A stretch of 14,495 bases of DNA. Origin: CAIJXO01 sp041308645. GTDB taxonomy: Bacteria; Patescibacteriota; Minisyncoccia; Phycocordibacterales; GWA1-40-21. The position numbers and the translations under genes were made by a program. Positions 5,220 through 13,312 of this stretch are shown piece by piece; positions within the stretch are counted from its first letter, which is position 1; the number at the start of each line of letters is the position of its first letter. The notes below the pieces were generated by a model, which had not been told where the DNA came from, searched no databases, and saw only the letters and a list, made by a program, of their open reading frames with translations. The DNA is taken from contig JBFZBC010000032.1 of NCBI GenBank assembly GCA_041308645.1, positions 1 to 14,495 on the forward strand. Reading direction: 5' to 3'.

Positions 5220-6092
5220 TTATTTTAAGATATTATTCTGCCTCTCAAACGCTTCTATTAAATTTTGAAATAATGACGCAACGGTCATTGGGCCTACCCC
5301 GCCAGGCACGGGTGAAATTGCCGAGACAATATCTTTTACTGAATCAAAATCAACATCACCATAAACTTTTTTTATACCATCTTTTTTTATAACTGAGCTT
5401 ATACCCACATCTATCACTACCTGCCCTTCTTTTACATAATCCGCTCCAACTAATTCTGGTTTACCAACCGCCACAATTAAAATATCGGCCTTTATAGTTT
5501 CTTCTTCTGGATTTATAGTTTTACTATGACAGACGGTTACGGTGGCGCCATTATTTATCATTAAGGTTGCAATTGGCTTACCAACCAAAGCAGATCGCCC
5601 CATCACTACTACCTTTTTACTTTTGACTGGAATATTATAATAATTTAAAAGTGACAAAATTCCCCTAGCAGTAGCTGGAATTATTCCTGGCTTATTATTT
5701 TGTAAATTTTTTACATTAACCGAACATAAACCATCAACATCTTTTTCTGGAATTACTTTTTCTACAGCTAAGGACCAATCCAATTGATCAGGTAAAGGTG
5801 ATTGAATGATTATTCCATTTACAGATTCATCCTTATTAAGTTTTTCTACTCCAGCTAAAAGTATTTCCTGTGTTATTTTTTTTGTATTAGATGATCCTAA
5901 ATCTACAATAAAAGCATTTACACCTATCTTTCGAGCAAAATTAAGTTTATTTTTTACATATATATCAGAATCAGGATTATCACCGATCTTAATAATGGCT
6001 AAATTTGGCACTAAATTAAAACCATTGATTTTCTTTTTTAAATCAAACATTATCTTATCTCTCACAATTTTACCATCTAATATTTTAAACAT
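5220..6092 (-). CDS. folD: Bifunctional methylenetetrahydrofolate dehydrogenase/cyclohydrolase FolD
   Basis: A cytoplasmic enzyme that interconverts 5,10-methylene-THF and 10-formyl-THF through methenyl-THF, using NADP. The 290-residue length is normal. Visible signatures: GDNPDSDIYVKNK (37-49) with the catalytic pair Tyr45 and Lys49; IIQSPLPDQLD (around 99-109); the PEKDVDG motif; VVVMGRSALVGKP of the Rossmann nucleotide-binding part; and the C-terminal SPVPGGVGPMTVASL. All expected catalytic features are present. ATG at 6090-6092 is 6 nt after the permease stop, making it the last gene of the seven-gene run. It is functionally unrelated to the adjacent ABC exporter and is probably just co-transcribed. 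I see no clear terminator after it; the orphan gene promoter lies 30 nt beyond the stop. Confidence 0.97.
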   Translation of the reverse strand: MFKILDGKIVRDKIMFDLKKKINGFNLVPNLAIIKIGDNPDSDIYVKNKLNFARKIGVNAFIVDLGSSNTKKITQEILLAGVEKLNKDESVNGIIIQSPLPDQLDWSLAVEKVIPEKDVDGLCSVNVKNLQNNKPGIIPATARGILSLLNYYNIPVKSKKVVVMGRSALVGKPIATLMINNGATVTVCHSKTINPEEETIKADILIVAVGKPELVGADYVKEGQVVIDVGISSVIKKDGIKKVYGDVDFDSVKDIVSAISPVPGGVGPMTVASLFQNLIEAFERQNNILK

Positions 6093-6098
6093 AATTAA

Positions 6099-7343
6099 TT
6101 ATTCATAGCGCAAAGCCTCCATTGGACTCTTTTTTGCTGCTTGATTAGCAGGATATAAACCAAAAATCAAACCCACCAAACTAGAAACTACTAAACCAAG
6201 AATAGCGGCGACATAAGGAAAAGTAAATTGCCAATTTAAACCACCAAATTTACTAATTAATATTGAAGCAAAAAAAGACAATGAGGAACCTAAAATAATT
6301 CCGATAATTCCACCAAAACCAGTTAAAATCACTGCCTCAAGTAAAAATTGAGTTAAAATATTTTGATTAGTTGCTCCAATTGCCTTACGCAAACCAATCT
6401 CTTTTGTCCTCTCAGTCACAGCCACCAACATAATGTTCATAATTCCTATACCACCCACAACAAGAGAAATTGCGGCCACGGCGGCTAAAAATAAGGTGAG
6501 TACGCTCATGACTGAGCCGACCATTTTCAAAGCATCCGCCTGGCTACCAAGACTAAAATCATCATCTTCTGAATTAGTAATGTTGTGAGAATTTCTTAGA
6601 GTTATTTTAATATCCTCTATTGTTCTTAAAACATTTTTCTCAGAATCAGCCTCGACTACAATATGTTGAAAATATTTTTTACCAGATAAATATTGCTGAG
6701 CAGTAGTATAAGGAATAATAACTACTGTATCAAAACTAATAAGTCCCTGTCCTTTTTCTGGTAAAACACCAATTACTCTAAAATTTCTACCCTTAATTTT
6801 AATCTTTTCTCCAAGAACTTTATTTTGATCAGTAAAAAGTTCTTCTTTTACCTTGCTTCCAATAATAACCACATCAGCAAAACCCTTAACCTCATCATTA
6901 GTCATAAATCTTCCCTCTACTGGGATCATATTATACATCCCTGTAGCTAGTTCAGTCATACCATAATAAGAGGCTGAATAAGTTTCACTACCATAAGTTA
7001 TAGTCTCACTACCAACAACGAGGGGCATTACTCCGGTTATGGTTGGGGCATTAGCTTTTTTACGAAGGGCATCAACATCCTTTTGTTTTAAGGAATCTAA
7101 AAACATTATACCCATCATATCACTAGGACCTTTTGGTTCTTTTCCAGGACGAATCTCTATAACTCTTGATCCCATTGTTCCTTGTATTTCACCAAGTATT
7201 AAATTTTTTGCCCCATCTCCAAGTGACATAACAATCATAATAGAAGTGATACCAATCACAATACCCAAAATAGTTAACGCTGAACGTGATTTATGTGTCC
7301 TTAAACCATTAGTTGCGGTTTTTATACTATAAATAAATTTCAT
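6099..7343 (-). CDS. MacB-like ABC transporter permease (FtsX superfamily)
   Basis: Membrane subunit of a mechanotransducing MacB-type ABC system. An N-terminal helix (about 22-42, ALTILGIVIGITSIMIVMSLGDGAK) is followed by a large extracytoplasmic MacB_PCD domain (about 45-275), then three C-terminal helices of the FtsX fold (about 280-310, 335-360, 375-400). The diagnostic cytoplasmic motif AVTERTKEIGLRKAIGA lies between the first two C-terminal helices, and the protein ends YPANQAAKKSPMEALRYE, typical of the family. At 414 residues it is a permease only; in E. coli MacB the ATPase is fused. The ATPase gene ends 14 nt upstream and the adaptor precedes that, so the three form an exporter for an unknown substrate (peptide, lipid or toxic compound). 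folD follows by 6 nt. Confidence 0.93.
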   Translation of the reverse strand: MKFIYSIKTATNGLRTHKSRSALTILGIVIGITSIMIVMSLGDGAKNLILGEIQGTMGSRVIEIRPGKEPKGPSDMMGIMFLDSLKQKDVDALRKKANAPTITGVMPLVVGSETITYGSETYSASYYGMTELATGMYNMIPVEGRFMTNDEVKGFADVVIIGSKVKEELFTDQNKVLGEKIKIKGRNFRVIGVLPEKGQGLISFDTVVIIPYTTAQQYLSGKKYFQHIVVEADSEKNVLRTIEDIKITLRNSHNITNSEDDDFSLGSQADALKMVGSVMSVLTLFLAAVAAISLVVGGIGIMNIMLVAVTERTKEIGLRKAIGATNQNILTQFLLEAVILTGFGGIIGIILGSSLSFFASILISKFGGLNWQFTFPYVAAILGLVVSSLVGLIFGLYPANQAAKKSPMEALRYE

Positions 7344-7357
7344 AAATGTTTTGATAA

Positions 7358-8077
7358 TTACTTAACGAAACCTTTACCATCCAACTTTCTATTCTCAACT
7401 TTTTTATCACTCTCAATTTGACCGTCAAGCAAGCGAATTATTCTTTCGGCATATTCAGCTGTATAGGTTTCATGAGTAATTAAAATAATTGTATGCCCTT
7501 TTTCCTTATTTAATTTTTGTATTATCTCAATAATAATTTGCCCCGATTTAGAATCTAGATTTCCCGTTGGTTCATCAGCAAAAATTACTTCTGGTGAAAG
7601 AACTAACGCTCGAGCAATGGCCACTCGTTGTTTTTCACCACCAGATAATTGATTTGCTTCATGATTTATCCGGTGCATAAGACCCACCTCCTCCACGGCT
7701 TTAATAGCCATTTCTTCCCACTCTTCTTCAGGGTGATCAGAGTACAATAATGGTAATTTAACATTTTCTAATACTGTAGATTTTGGTAAAAGATTAAAAG
7801 CCTGAAAAACGAAACCCATTTTACTATTTCTTATGTTAGCAATTTCTTCTTGATTATAATTTTTAATATTTTTATCAAGAAAACGATATTCGCCGTGAGT
7901 ATGATCATCAAGTAATCCTAGAATCTGAAGTAGGGTAGACTTTCCAGAACCAGATGGACCCATAATAGCAACAAACTCTCCTTTTTTAATTTCTAAGGAT
8001 ACTCCACTTAAAGCGTTGGTTTTTATTCCATCATTATCATAAATCTTACCTAGATTTTTGACCTGAATGATATTCAT
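7358..8077 (-). CDS. ABC transporter ATPase, MacB/LolD type
   Basis: The nucleotide-binding subunit energising the adjacent permease. All catalytic elements are intact: Walker A GPSGSGKST (residues 40-48), Q-loop Gln92 in FVFQAFNLLP, signature LSGGEKQRVAIARAL (144-158), Walker B VIFADEP (164-170) with catalytic Glu169, D-loop GNLDS, and the switch His202 in LITHE. The 239 residues include a C-terminal tail of about 20 charged residues beyond the family core. The VFQAFNLLP and LSGGEKQRVAIARAL forms are typical of the MacB/LolD/FtsE branch rather than importers. It starts 3 nt after the adaptor stop and precedes the permease by 14 nt. Confidence 0.95.
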   Translation of the reverse strand: MNIIQVKNLGKIYDNDGIKTNALSGVSLEIKKGEFVAIMGPSGSGKSTLLQILGLLDDHTHGEYRFLDKNIKNYNQEEIANIRNSKMGFVFQAFNLLPKSTVLENVKLPLLYSDHPEEEWEEMAIKAVEEVGLMHRINHEANQLSGGEKQRVAIARALVLSPEVIFADEPTGNLDSKSGQIIIEIIQKLNKEKGHTIILITHETYTAEYAERIIRLLDGQIESDKKVENRKLDGKGFVK

Positions 8078-8080
8078 TTT

Positions 8081-9628
8081 TTATTTAGTAATTGAAGTCA
8101 CCACTAAATCTCCTTCATTAAGACCAGACACAACTTCAACATTACCATCTAAACCACGTAAACCAGTAATAATTTTCTTTTCCAAAATATCACTTGTGTC
8201 TGTAGGATTAATAACAGAAACATACCGGTCGTTATTATTATTTGTTATTACTCGACCAGGAATAATTAAAATATCATTTTTCTGATTTGTTAATATATCT
8301 ATATTAGCTGTCATACCTGAACGTACTCTTTCATCCTTATTAATAAATTTTAATGTTACCTTATAGGTGGGTACACCATCAATCACCGTGGCAGCCGGGT
8401 CAACTTTTGTTACCACCGATTCAAGAACTACGCCTGATCCATATGCATCTAAAGTGGCTTTTGCTGTATTACCAACTTTTATTTTAGCAATATCTGCCTC
8501 AGGAATAAAAGACTCTATTTCATAGTCACCATATGAAATTACAGAAACAACCTCCTTGTTAGCTGATACAATCTCCCCTAACTTGATACCAAGATTTGTG
8601 ACAACTCCATTGATAGGAGACTTAATTATTGATTTTGCTAATTCAGCCTCAGCTGAAGCCACACCAGCTCGAGCCTGCTCAACTGATACCTCTTGAACAG
8701 AAAAATCACTCTCTGCGGTCCTCAGAGCCAAGATTGCTGTTTGATAAGAATCAAAATTTCCAACTAAGGCACTAACAGCCAAATCAATACTACTTCTCGC
8801 AGAAGAAATATTTAATTTCCATGTATCAATTTGAGTTTGAGTAAGACCATCAGATTCAAACTTTAAACCATTAACCGCCTCGGCACATTTATCAAGTAGG
8901 GTTTTGATAGAGAATAAATTTAATTTAGCGGTATTATAATAAACTTCTAAATCAGAAGTGGATGTTAAATTATTTAATGACCGATACCAAGAATCAAGAG
9001 TGTCACTTATTGTGTCCTTACCGTCTTCTATATCCTCCTGAAGAAAGGTGTCTGTAGTAAAATTTAGTCTGGCATTATACTTTATCGGATCAGAAAAAAG
9101 CGAATATATTTTATTTCGCACCGCATCATCAGCTTTAGTAAAGGAATCTTTTATAGAATTTATAATAGTAATTTTAGCTTGCGCTAAATCCAGGGTCGCT
9201 TTATCCACCTTAGCGTTTTGGACTTCAAGAGTATTAGTTTGTGTATTAGTCTGAATATTACCTAATTGGATTTCAGCAATCTTTAAATCAGCCTTAGCCC
9301 GATCAAGACTAGCTACTAAATCAGCATTTGAAATTGAGGCTAAGGACTGGCCAGCATATACTTTTTCTCCAACTGAGATACTCAAATTAGATACTCTCCC
9401 ACCTCGCTCAAAAGCTAGGCTTACTTCAGATAATGGCTTAACATTTCCAGTAACACTAACAACTTCAGATACGGCCCCTCTAGTCACCAAGATAGTTTCA
9501 TATTTAATGTTCTCTGAACTTTTTTTATAAATAGACCAACAAATTAAGATCAAAAACAAAAAAACAGTGCTGGAAGCTATCCTATGTTTTTTAATAAAAG
9601 CAAAATATGATTTATATTTATTTCTCAT
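8081..9628 (-). CDS. MacA/HlyD-like efflux periplasmic adaptor, extended coiled coil
   Basis: The adaptor of the MacAB-like exporter. An N-terminal transmembrane anchor lies at about 17-34 (IASSTVFLFLILICWSIYK) after a basic start. Then come the first half of the lipoyl-like domain (GGRVSNLSISVGEKVYAGQSL, about 70-90), a long helical section (about 92-340), the second lipoyl half (SPINGVVTNLGIKLGEIV, about 343-362), a beta-barrel and a membrane-proximal domain ending DGNVEVVSGLNEGDLVV. At 515 residues it is much longer than E. coli MacA (about 370); the extra length is in the helical hairpin, which here includes a middle part rich in Asp, Ser and Asn. ATG at 9626-9628 is used; TTAGGAT upstream could be a weak Shine-Dalgarno or a -10 box. 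The ATPase gene follows by 3 nt. Confidence 0.92.
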   Translation of the reverse strand: MRNKYKSYFAFIKKHRIASSTVFLFLILICWSIYKKSSENIKYETILVTRGAVSEVVSVTGNVKPLSEVSLAFERGGRVSNLSISVGEKVYAGQSLASISNADLVASLDRAKADLKIAEIQLGNIQTNTQTNTLEVQNAKVDKATLDLAQAKITIINSIKDSFTKADDAVRNKIYSLFSDPIKYNARLNFTTDTFLQEDIEDGKDTISDTLDSWYRSLNNLTSTSDLEVYYNTAKLNLFSIKTLLDKCAEAVNGLKFESDGLTQTQIDTWKLNISSARSSIDLAVSALVGNFDSYQTAILALRTAESDFSVQEVSVEQARAGVASAEAELAKSIIKSPINGVVTNLGIKLGEIVSANKEVVSVISYGDYEIESFIPEADIAKIKVGNTAKATLDAYGSGVVLESVVTKVDPAATVIDGVPTYKVTLKFINKDERVRSGMTANIDILTNQKNDILIIPGRVITNNNNDRYVSVINPTDTSDILEKKIITGLRGLDGNVEVVSGLNEGDLVVTSITK

Positions 9629-9655
9629 AAATATAATCCTAACACAAAAATAGAC

Positions 9656-10522
9656 CTATATAAACCACCGAGAAAAGATGCCTGCGGGTAAAAGACGTCC
9701 AGATTTAGTCTCCTCTATAGTCAGTTCACCACTCTCAATATTTCCGCCAAATTTACTTGATAAAGAAAGTAGACTATTTTCATAAGCGATAGCGGAATAA
9801 CCAGAAGAATATCCGTTCACAATTATAAAAATTGGTTTATCAGATAAAATTTGAGTACATAAATTAAGTAGTTTGATAAAATCATCTTCAATTTTCCACA
9901 ATTCTTTATTAGCACCATGACCAAAAGCTGGTGGGTCCATCACAATAGCGTCATATTTGTTTCCCCGTTTTATCTCTCTCTGCACAAATTTACGGGCGTC
10001 ATCTTCAATCCAGCGCACCTTTTTATTATCTAGTTTAGAAACCTCCACATTTTGTTTAGCCCAGGTAATGGCACTTTTTGAACCATCCACCTGAGTTACT
10101 TCTGCACCTACTGACAAACCAGCTAAAGTGGCCCCACCAGTGTAGCCAAAAAGATTTAACATTTTTATCGGCCTGCCTGCTTTTTTAATTTTTTCCTTAA
10201 TCCAAATCCAATTTGATTCGTGCTCAGGAAAAAGCCCAGTATGTTTGAAAGCAGTTGGTTTGATTAAAAATTTTAAATCCAACATCCCTATCACCCACTC
10301 ACTAGGTAAATTATCTTTAATCCGCCATTTAGCATTATCACCTTCACGTAAAAAAGAGGCGTTGGCTTTTTTCCACTCTTTTTCATCTAAATTTTTTTGC
10401 CATAAAACTTGTGGATCGGGGCGTCGTAAAATATACTCCCCATATCTCTCAAGTTTTTCACCATCACCAGAATCAATCAATTCATAATCTTTGCTTGGTC
10501 TGGTTGTTAATATATTTATCAT
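9656..10522 (-). CDS. Class I SAM-dependent methyltransferase (RlmI/COG1092-like)
   Basis: Probably an RNA methyltransferase of the RlmI-related group. The SAM-binding domain is clear: motif I MLNLFGYTGGAT (121-132), an acidic residue closing the second strand in VTQVDGSKSA (Asp146), EDDAR (173-177), and motif IV DPPAFG (196-201). Preceding it is the group hallmark HTGLFPEHESNW (94-105). RlmI itself carries an N-terminal PUA domain; this 288-residue protein does not obviously, and its first 85 residues are of an unassigned type. The substrate (possibly a 23S rRNA cytosine) cannot be decided from sequence. It starts 1 nt after the TsaC stop, implying translational coupling of two translation-related genes, and the exporter adaptor follows after 27 nt. 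Confidence 0.85.
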   Translation of the reverse strand: MINILTTRPSKDYELIDSGDGEKLERYGEYILRRPDPQVLWQKNLDEKEWKKANASFLREGDNAKWRIKDNLPSEWVIGMLDLKFLIKPTAFKHTGLFPEHESNWIWIKEKIKKAGRPIKMLNLFGYTGGATLAGLSVGAEVTQVDGSKSAITWAKQNVEVSKLDNKKVRWIEDDARKFVQREIKRGNKYDAIVMDPPAFGHGANKELWKIEDDFIKLLNLCTQILSDKPIFIIVNGYSSGYSAIAYENSLLSLSSKFGGNIESGELTIEETKSGRLLPAGIFSRWFI

Positions 10523-10523
10523 A

Positions 10524-11045
10524 TTATTTTATCTTTACAGCTCCCTCCCTAAGTACTTCTATCTTATCATCATTTATTCTCACCAAGGTAGAAGGTAACG
10601 AATCAAGATTACCTGAATCTTCATAAAAATCAACCTTATCCCCAAAATACTTTTCCGCTTCAAAGATATTTTTTGCTGGTGGTTGGCCTTCGGGGTTAGC
10701 ACTAGGTGCCACCAATGGACCAGTTTCATTTATCAAAGTCAGCAAATCAGCTTTATCAGGCAGGCGAAAAGCGTATTTTTCGTTAAATGCCACACTCACT
10801 TTTCCAGGCCAAAATTTTTTCAGAAAAATTTTGGCCGTTTCAGATAGTTCAATACCAAAAAATTTTAAATCTTCAATATTAGAAATAAGCACAACAAAAC
10901 CTTTTCCGTCTGCTCGATTTTTTATTTTAGAGATTCTTTCTACCGACTTTAATCTGCTAGCCTGACCAACTAATCCATAAATAGTATCCGTAGCAATCAC
11001 ACCCACCCCACCTTCTTTCAAAATTTTAATATTTTTTGAATTCAC
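10524..11045 (-). CDS. tsaC: Threonylcarbamoyl-AMP synthase (TsaC/YrdC domain)
   Basis: Makes threonylcarbamoyl-AMP from threonine, bicarbonate and ATP, the first step of t6A37 modification of ANN-decoding tRNAs. The YrdC fold signatures are present: GGVGVIATDTIYGLVG (12-27), KNRADGKG (42-49) with the conserved Lys/Arg triplet, FWPG (78-81), AFRLPD (92-97), and GPLVAPSANPEGQ (109-121) with the SAN motif. At 173 residues it is the short single-domain form, without the Sua5 C-terminal domain. The start codon is GTG (11043-11045); it places the protein start about 11 residues before the first conserved motif, as expected, and no upstream ATG is in frame. It lies 11 nt after the cupin gene and 1 nt before the methyltransferase. 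Confidence 0.94.
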   Translation of the reverse strand: MNSKNIKILKEGGVGVIATDTIYGLVGQASRLKSVERISKIKNRADGKGFVVLISNIEDLKFFGIELSETAKIFLKKFWPGKVSVAFNEKYAFRLPDKADLLTLINETGPLVAPSANPEGQPPAKNIFEAEKYFGDKVDFYEDSGNLDSLPSTLVRINDDKIEVLREGAVKIK

Positions 11046-11056
11046 TTTTGAAATAT

Positions 11057-11440
11057 TTATATATGATCCTCAGTATCCGCTTCTGCTTGTTCCTTGGTTT
11101 GATGTATTACTCCATCTTTATGATGTGGTGGCATATAGATAGTATAAAGCTTCATAGATTTATCCGACATTTTATTTATAACATTATGATGAGTACCAGC
11201 TGGTATTACTACTGCTGATCCATCTGAAATAGGAAATTCTTCACCGTTCATTATCACCAAACCTTCACCTGCTTCAATTCTAAAAAATTGGTCAGTTTCT
11301 TTATGAACTTCCATTCCAATTTCCTCATTCGGTAAAAGTGACATCACTACTACCTGACCATACTTTGAAGTAAAAATGACTTTTCTAAAATTATCATTCT
11401 CTAAAGTTTCATGCTCAATATTTTTTATAAATCCTTTCAT
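11057..11440 (-). CDS. Small cupin-domain protein
   Basis: A 127-residue single cupin barrel of the mannose-6-phosphate isomerase-like (COG0662) type. Cupin motif 1 is seen as EVHKETDQFFRIEAGEG (44-60) and motif 2 as PAGTHHNVIN (80-89). Candidate metal ligands are His46, Gln51 and His85; the usual second histidine of motif 1 is replaced by Glu48, a variant common in small cupins. Substrate and reaction cannot be inferred. The C-terminal 20 residues are charged and outside the fold. The gene opens the seven-gene run and has its own extended -10 promoter; an AGAGGTG lies about 30 nt upstream of the ATG, too far for a normal Shine-Dalgarno. Confidence 0.85.
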   Translation of the reverse strand: MKGFIKNIEHETLENDNFRKVIFTSKYGQVVVMSLLPNEEIGMEVHKETDQFFRIEAGEGLVIMNGEEFPISDGSAVVIPAGTHHNVINKMSDKSMKLYTIYMPPHHKDGVIHQTKEQAEADTEDHI

Positions 11441-11485
11441 TTTTTATATTTTAGATAATTAACTTAATAAAAAACACCTCTATTT

Positions 11486-11494
11486 ATTATAGCA
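11486..11494 (-). promoter_or_regulatory. Extended -10 promoter of the cupin-to-folD operon
   Basis: TGC-TATAAT on the minus strand is a perfect extended -10, with no recognisable -35. Transcription would begin near 11479, giving a leader of about 39 nt to the cupin ATG. It is the only clear promoter I find upstream of the run ending with folD. Confidence 0.65.
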
Positions 11495-11504
11495 CAACAC
11501 TAAG

Positions 11505-12131
11505 CTAGTTTTTTCTTTTAAAATAAAGAAAAATGATAAAAATAAAAACAACAATAATTATAATTAATTTAATAAAGGTTTCTATGGGAGCAGTTTTTGA
11601 CACAAAAGCAAAAGCTACCGAAGTGCCTACATAACCTAAATATATATAAATAAAGTTACGAATTAAAGAACCAATAAAAGTAGAGACCAAGAATAACCTT
11701 AATTTAACTTTTAAAAAACCACCGCCCACCGAAATAAGAGAGCTGGGAAAAATAGGTAGAGCCCGAAAAATAGTTAAGATAACATAGTCCCTAGGTCCTT
11801 TCCCTAAATGACTACCAAAATATTCTATTTGTTTATGACTAATACTAATATATTTACCAAATCTGGTAGAAAGTATGTCCTCTATTTTATCCATAATAAA
11901 ATATATAAGCCAAGCACCAAGTGTTTTGCCGATCGTTCCGATTATGCAGATTAAAATTAAAGCTGGTAGTAAATAACCTTTAATCGAAGAAAGAAAACCA
12001 GATATTATCATAATAGAAGGTGAAGGAATGGGTGGTATAACCTCTTCCACAAAAGAAGCAAAAAAAGTAAAAAATTCTAAAGGAATTTTTTCTGCTATCG
12101 CAAGTAAAATCGTTTCAAAATATGAGAACAT
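11505..12131 (-). CDS. DedA/VTT-domain membrane protein
   Basis: A polytopic inner-membrane protein of 208 residues, the usual DedA length. Family signatures are visible: VEEVIPPIPSPSIMIISGF (about 28-46) with the acidic residue and prolines of the re-entrant loop; GKTLGAWLIYFI; and FRALPIFPSSLISVGGGFLKV (about 123-143), with the conserved arginine, followed by GSLIRNFIYIYLG. The C-terminus is a strongly hydrophobic helix (about 186-205). DedA proteins are linked to membrane homeostasis, and several members act as lipid scramblases or undecaprenyl-phosphate flippases; which applies here cannot be told. It starts 18 nt after the aldolase stop and is probably co-transcribed with it. No clear terminator follows before the cupin promoter. 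Confidence 0.92.
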   Translation of the reverse strand: MFSYFETILLAIAEKIPLEFFTFFASFVEEVIPPIPSPSIMIISGFLSSIKGYLLPALILICIIGTIGKTLGAWLIYFIMDKIEDILSTRFGKYISISHKQIEYFGSHLGKGPRDYVILTIFRALPIFPSSLISVGGGFLKVKLRLFLVSTFIGSLIRNFIYIYLGYVGTSVAFAFVSKTAPIETFIKLIIIIVVFIFIIFLYFKRKN

Positions 12132-12149
12132 AAAAATATTTATTAAATT

Positions 12150-13154
12150 TTAATATTGACCCATATTAGCCAAATTATTTGACTGTGCTGCGGAGACAAG
12201 CAAAGCCTGCGCGGCGGCAACATCAGCTGGATTAGCTGCCCAGCTTTTCAAAGCAGGATTTTGTATCGCTCGACCATAAGAAAAAGTAAGTGGCCAAGGT
12301 AATTCACCATACTTATGCATTTCATTTAAATTCAAAGTCGCTTCCTCATCATTTTGTCCTCCAGACAGAAAAACTATCCCTCCAATATCAGCTGGTACAT
12401 GCTCTCTCAAACACTTGAGAGTAAGCTTGGCAACCTGTGCTGGTTTGGATTGTGATTGAAAATCTTTACCAGAAATAACCATGCTAGTTTTTAAAATAAT
12501 TCCCGGAATAAAAACATTAGCTGACTTTAATTCGGAAAAAACAATATCCAGATTCTTGGCAGTAATCTCATAGCACTCCTCGATTGAATGATTCCCGTCA
12601 ATCAGGATTTCCGGCTCAACGATTGGCACTATATCATGTTCCTGACAGGCTCGGGCATATTTAGCAAAAGATACAGCATTGGCTTTCTCGCATTCTTCAG
12701 ACGGGGTTTGTGAACTAATATTATAGATCGCCCGCCATTTAGCAAAAGTAGCCCCCATCACTTTATATTCTTTAAGACGATTAGATAAATCATTCAAACC
12801 ACTAGTAATCTTGTCACCTGGAATAGCTCCAAAATCTTCCGTACCAGTATCTACCTTTATCCCCACCTCTATACCCTTGGTTTTCATTACTGAAACAAAC
12901 GACTCGTTATTACGTGTAGACTGCCTAATAGTTTCATCAAAAAAAATATAACCGGAAATATATTTTTCAATACCCGGTGTCGTAATTAATAAATCGCGAT
13001 ATTCCCGTCTTTTTTCTTCTGTCATCGGCACGCCGATCTTTTCAAAACGCTTGTTGCAAGTATTTACACTCTCATCTATCGCTAATATACCTTTAGGTGA
13101 AGCAACTAATCGAGCAACGGTTTTAATTAAGACCTCTTGGTTAAGGTTATTCAT
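12150..13154 (-). CDS. Class I fructose-bisphosphate aldolase
   Basis: Cleaves fructose 1,6-bisphosphate to glyceraldehyde 3-phosphate and dihydroxyacetone phosphate through a lysine Schiff base. It is the animal/plant-like class I type: GILAIDES (22-29, Asp27), GIKVDTG (98-104, Lys100), FAKWRAI (137-143, Lys139), PIVEPEIL (177-184, Glu180), GIILKTSMV (218-226, Schiff-base Lys222), IVFLSGGQ and FSYGRAIQ. These fall at a constant 6-7 residue offset from rabbit aldolase A (Asp33, Lys107, Lys146, Glu187, Lys229), so the active site is complete. The protein ends in tyrosine (MGQY), like the functionally important C-terminal Tyr363 of the animal enzyme. ATG at 13152-13154 has no Shine-Dalgarno and sits 7 nt after an extended -10 box. 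dedA follows. Confidence 0.97.
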   Translation of the reverse strand: MNNLNQEVLIKTVARLVASPKGILAIDESVNTCNKRFEKIGVPMTEEKRREYRDLLITTPGIEKYISGYIFFDETIRQSTRNNESFVSVMKTKGIEVGIKVDTGTEDFGAIPGDKITSGLNDLSNRLKEYKVMGATFAKWRAIYNISSQTPSEECEKANAVSFAKYARACQEHDIVPIVEPEILIDGNHSIEECYEITAKNLDIVFSELKSANVFIPGIILKTSMVISGKDFQSQSKPAQVAKLTLKCLREHVPADIGGIVFLSGGQNDEEATLNLNEMHKYGELPWPLTFSYGRAIQNPALKSWAANPADVAAAQALLVSAAQSNNLANMGQY

Positions 13155-13161
13155 ACTGATA

Positions 13162-13170
13162 AATATACCA
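13162..13170 (-). promoter_or_regulatory. Extended -10 promoter of the aldolase gene, near-leaderless
   Basis: TGG-TATATT on the minus strand is followed by 7 nt and then the aldolase ATG. Conventional initiation would fall on or one base before the A of the start codon, and no Shine-Dalgarno exists in the interval. Confidence 0.6.
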
Positions 13171-13231
13171 CAATTCTAGTTTTCGATTAAGTATCAAATT
13201 TAGACCTTGTATATTAAGGTTAAAAATCGTG

Positions 13232-13303
13232 GGTGGCTAGAGAGAATTGAACTCTCGATACAGGTTCCACAAACCTGAGTTTTACCACTAAACTATAGCC
13301 ACC
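13232..13303 (-). tRNA. tRNA-His (anticodon GTG)
   Basis: The minus strand folds as a cloverleaf: an 8-bp acceptor GGTGGCTA/TAGCCACC that includes the histidine-specific extra G(-1) paired with C73; D-stem GTTT/AAAC; anticodon stem CAGGT/ACCTG enclosing TTGTGGA (anticodon GTG); and T-stem GAGAG/CTCTC with loop TTCAATT. The 3' CCA is not encoded. It starts 9 nt after the adenosyltransferase stop, so it is probably processed from that transcript. Confidence 0.95.
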
Positions 13304-13312
13304 ATATTTCTC

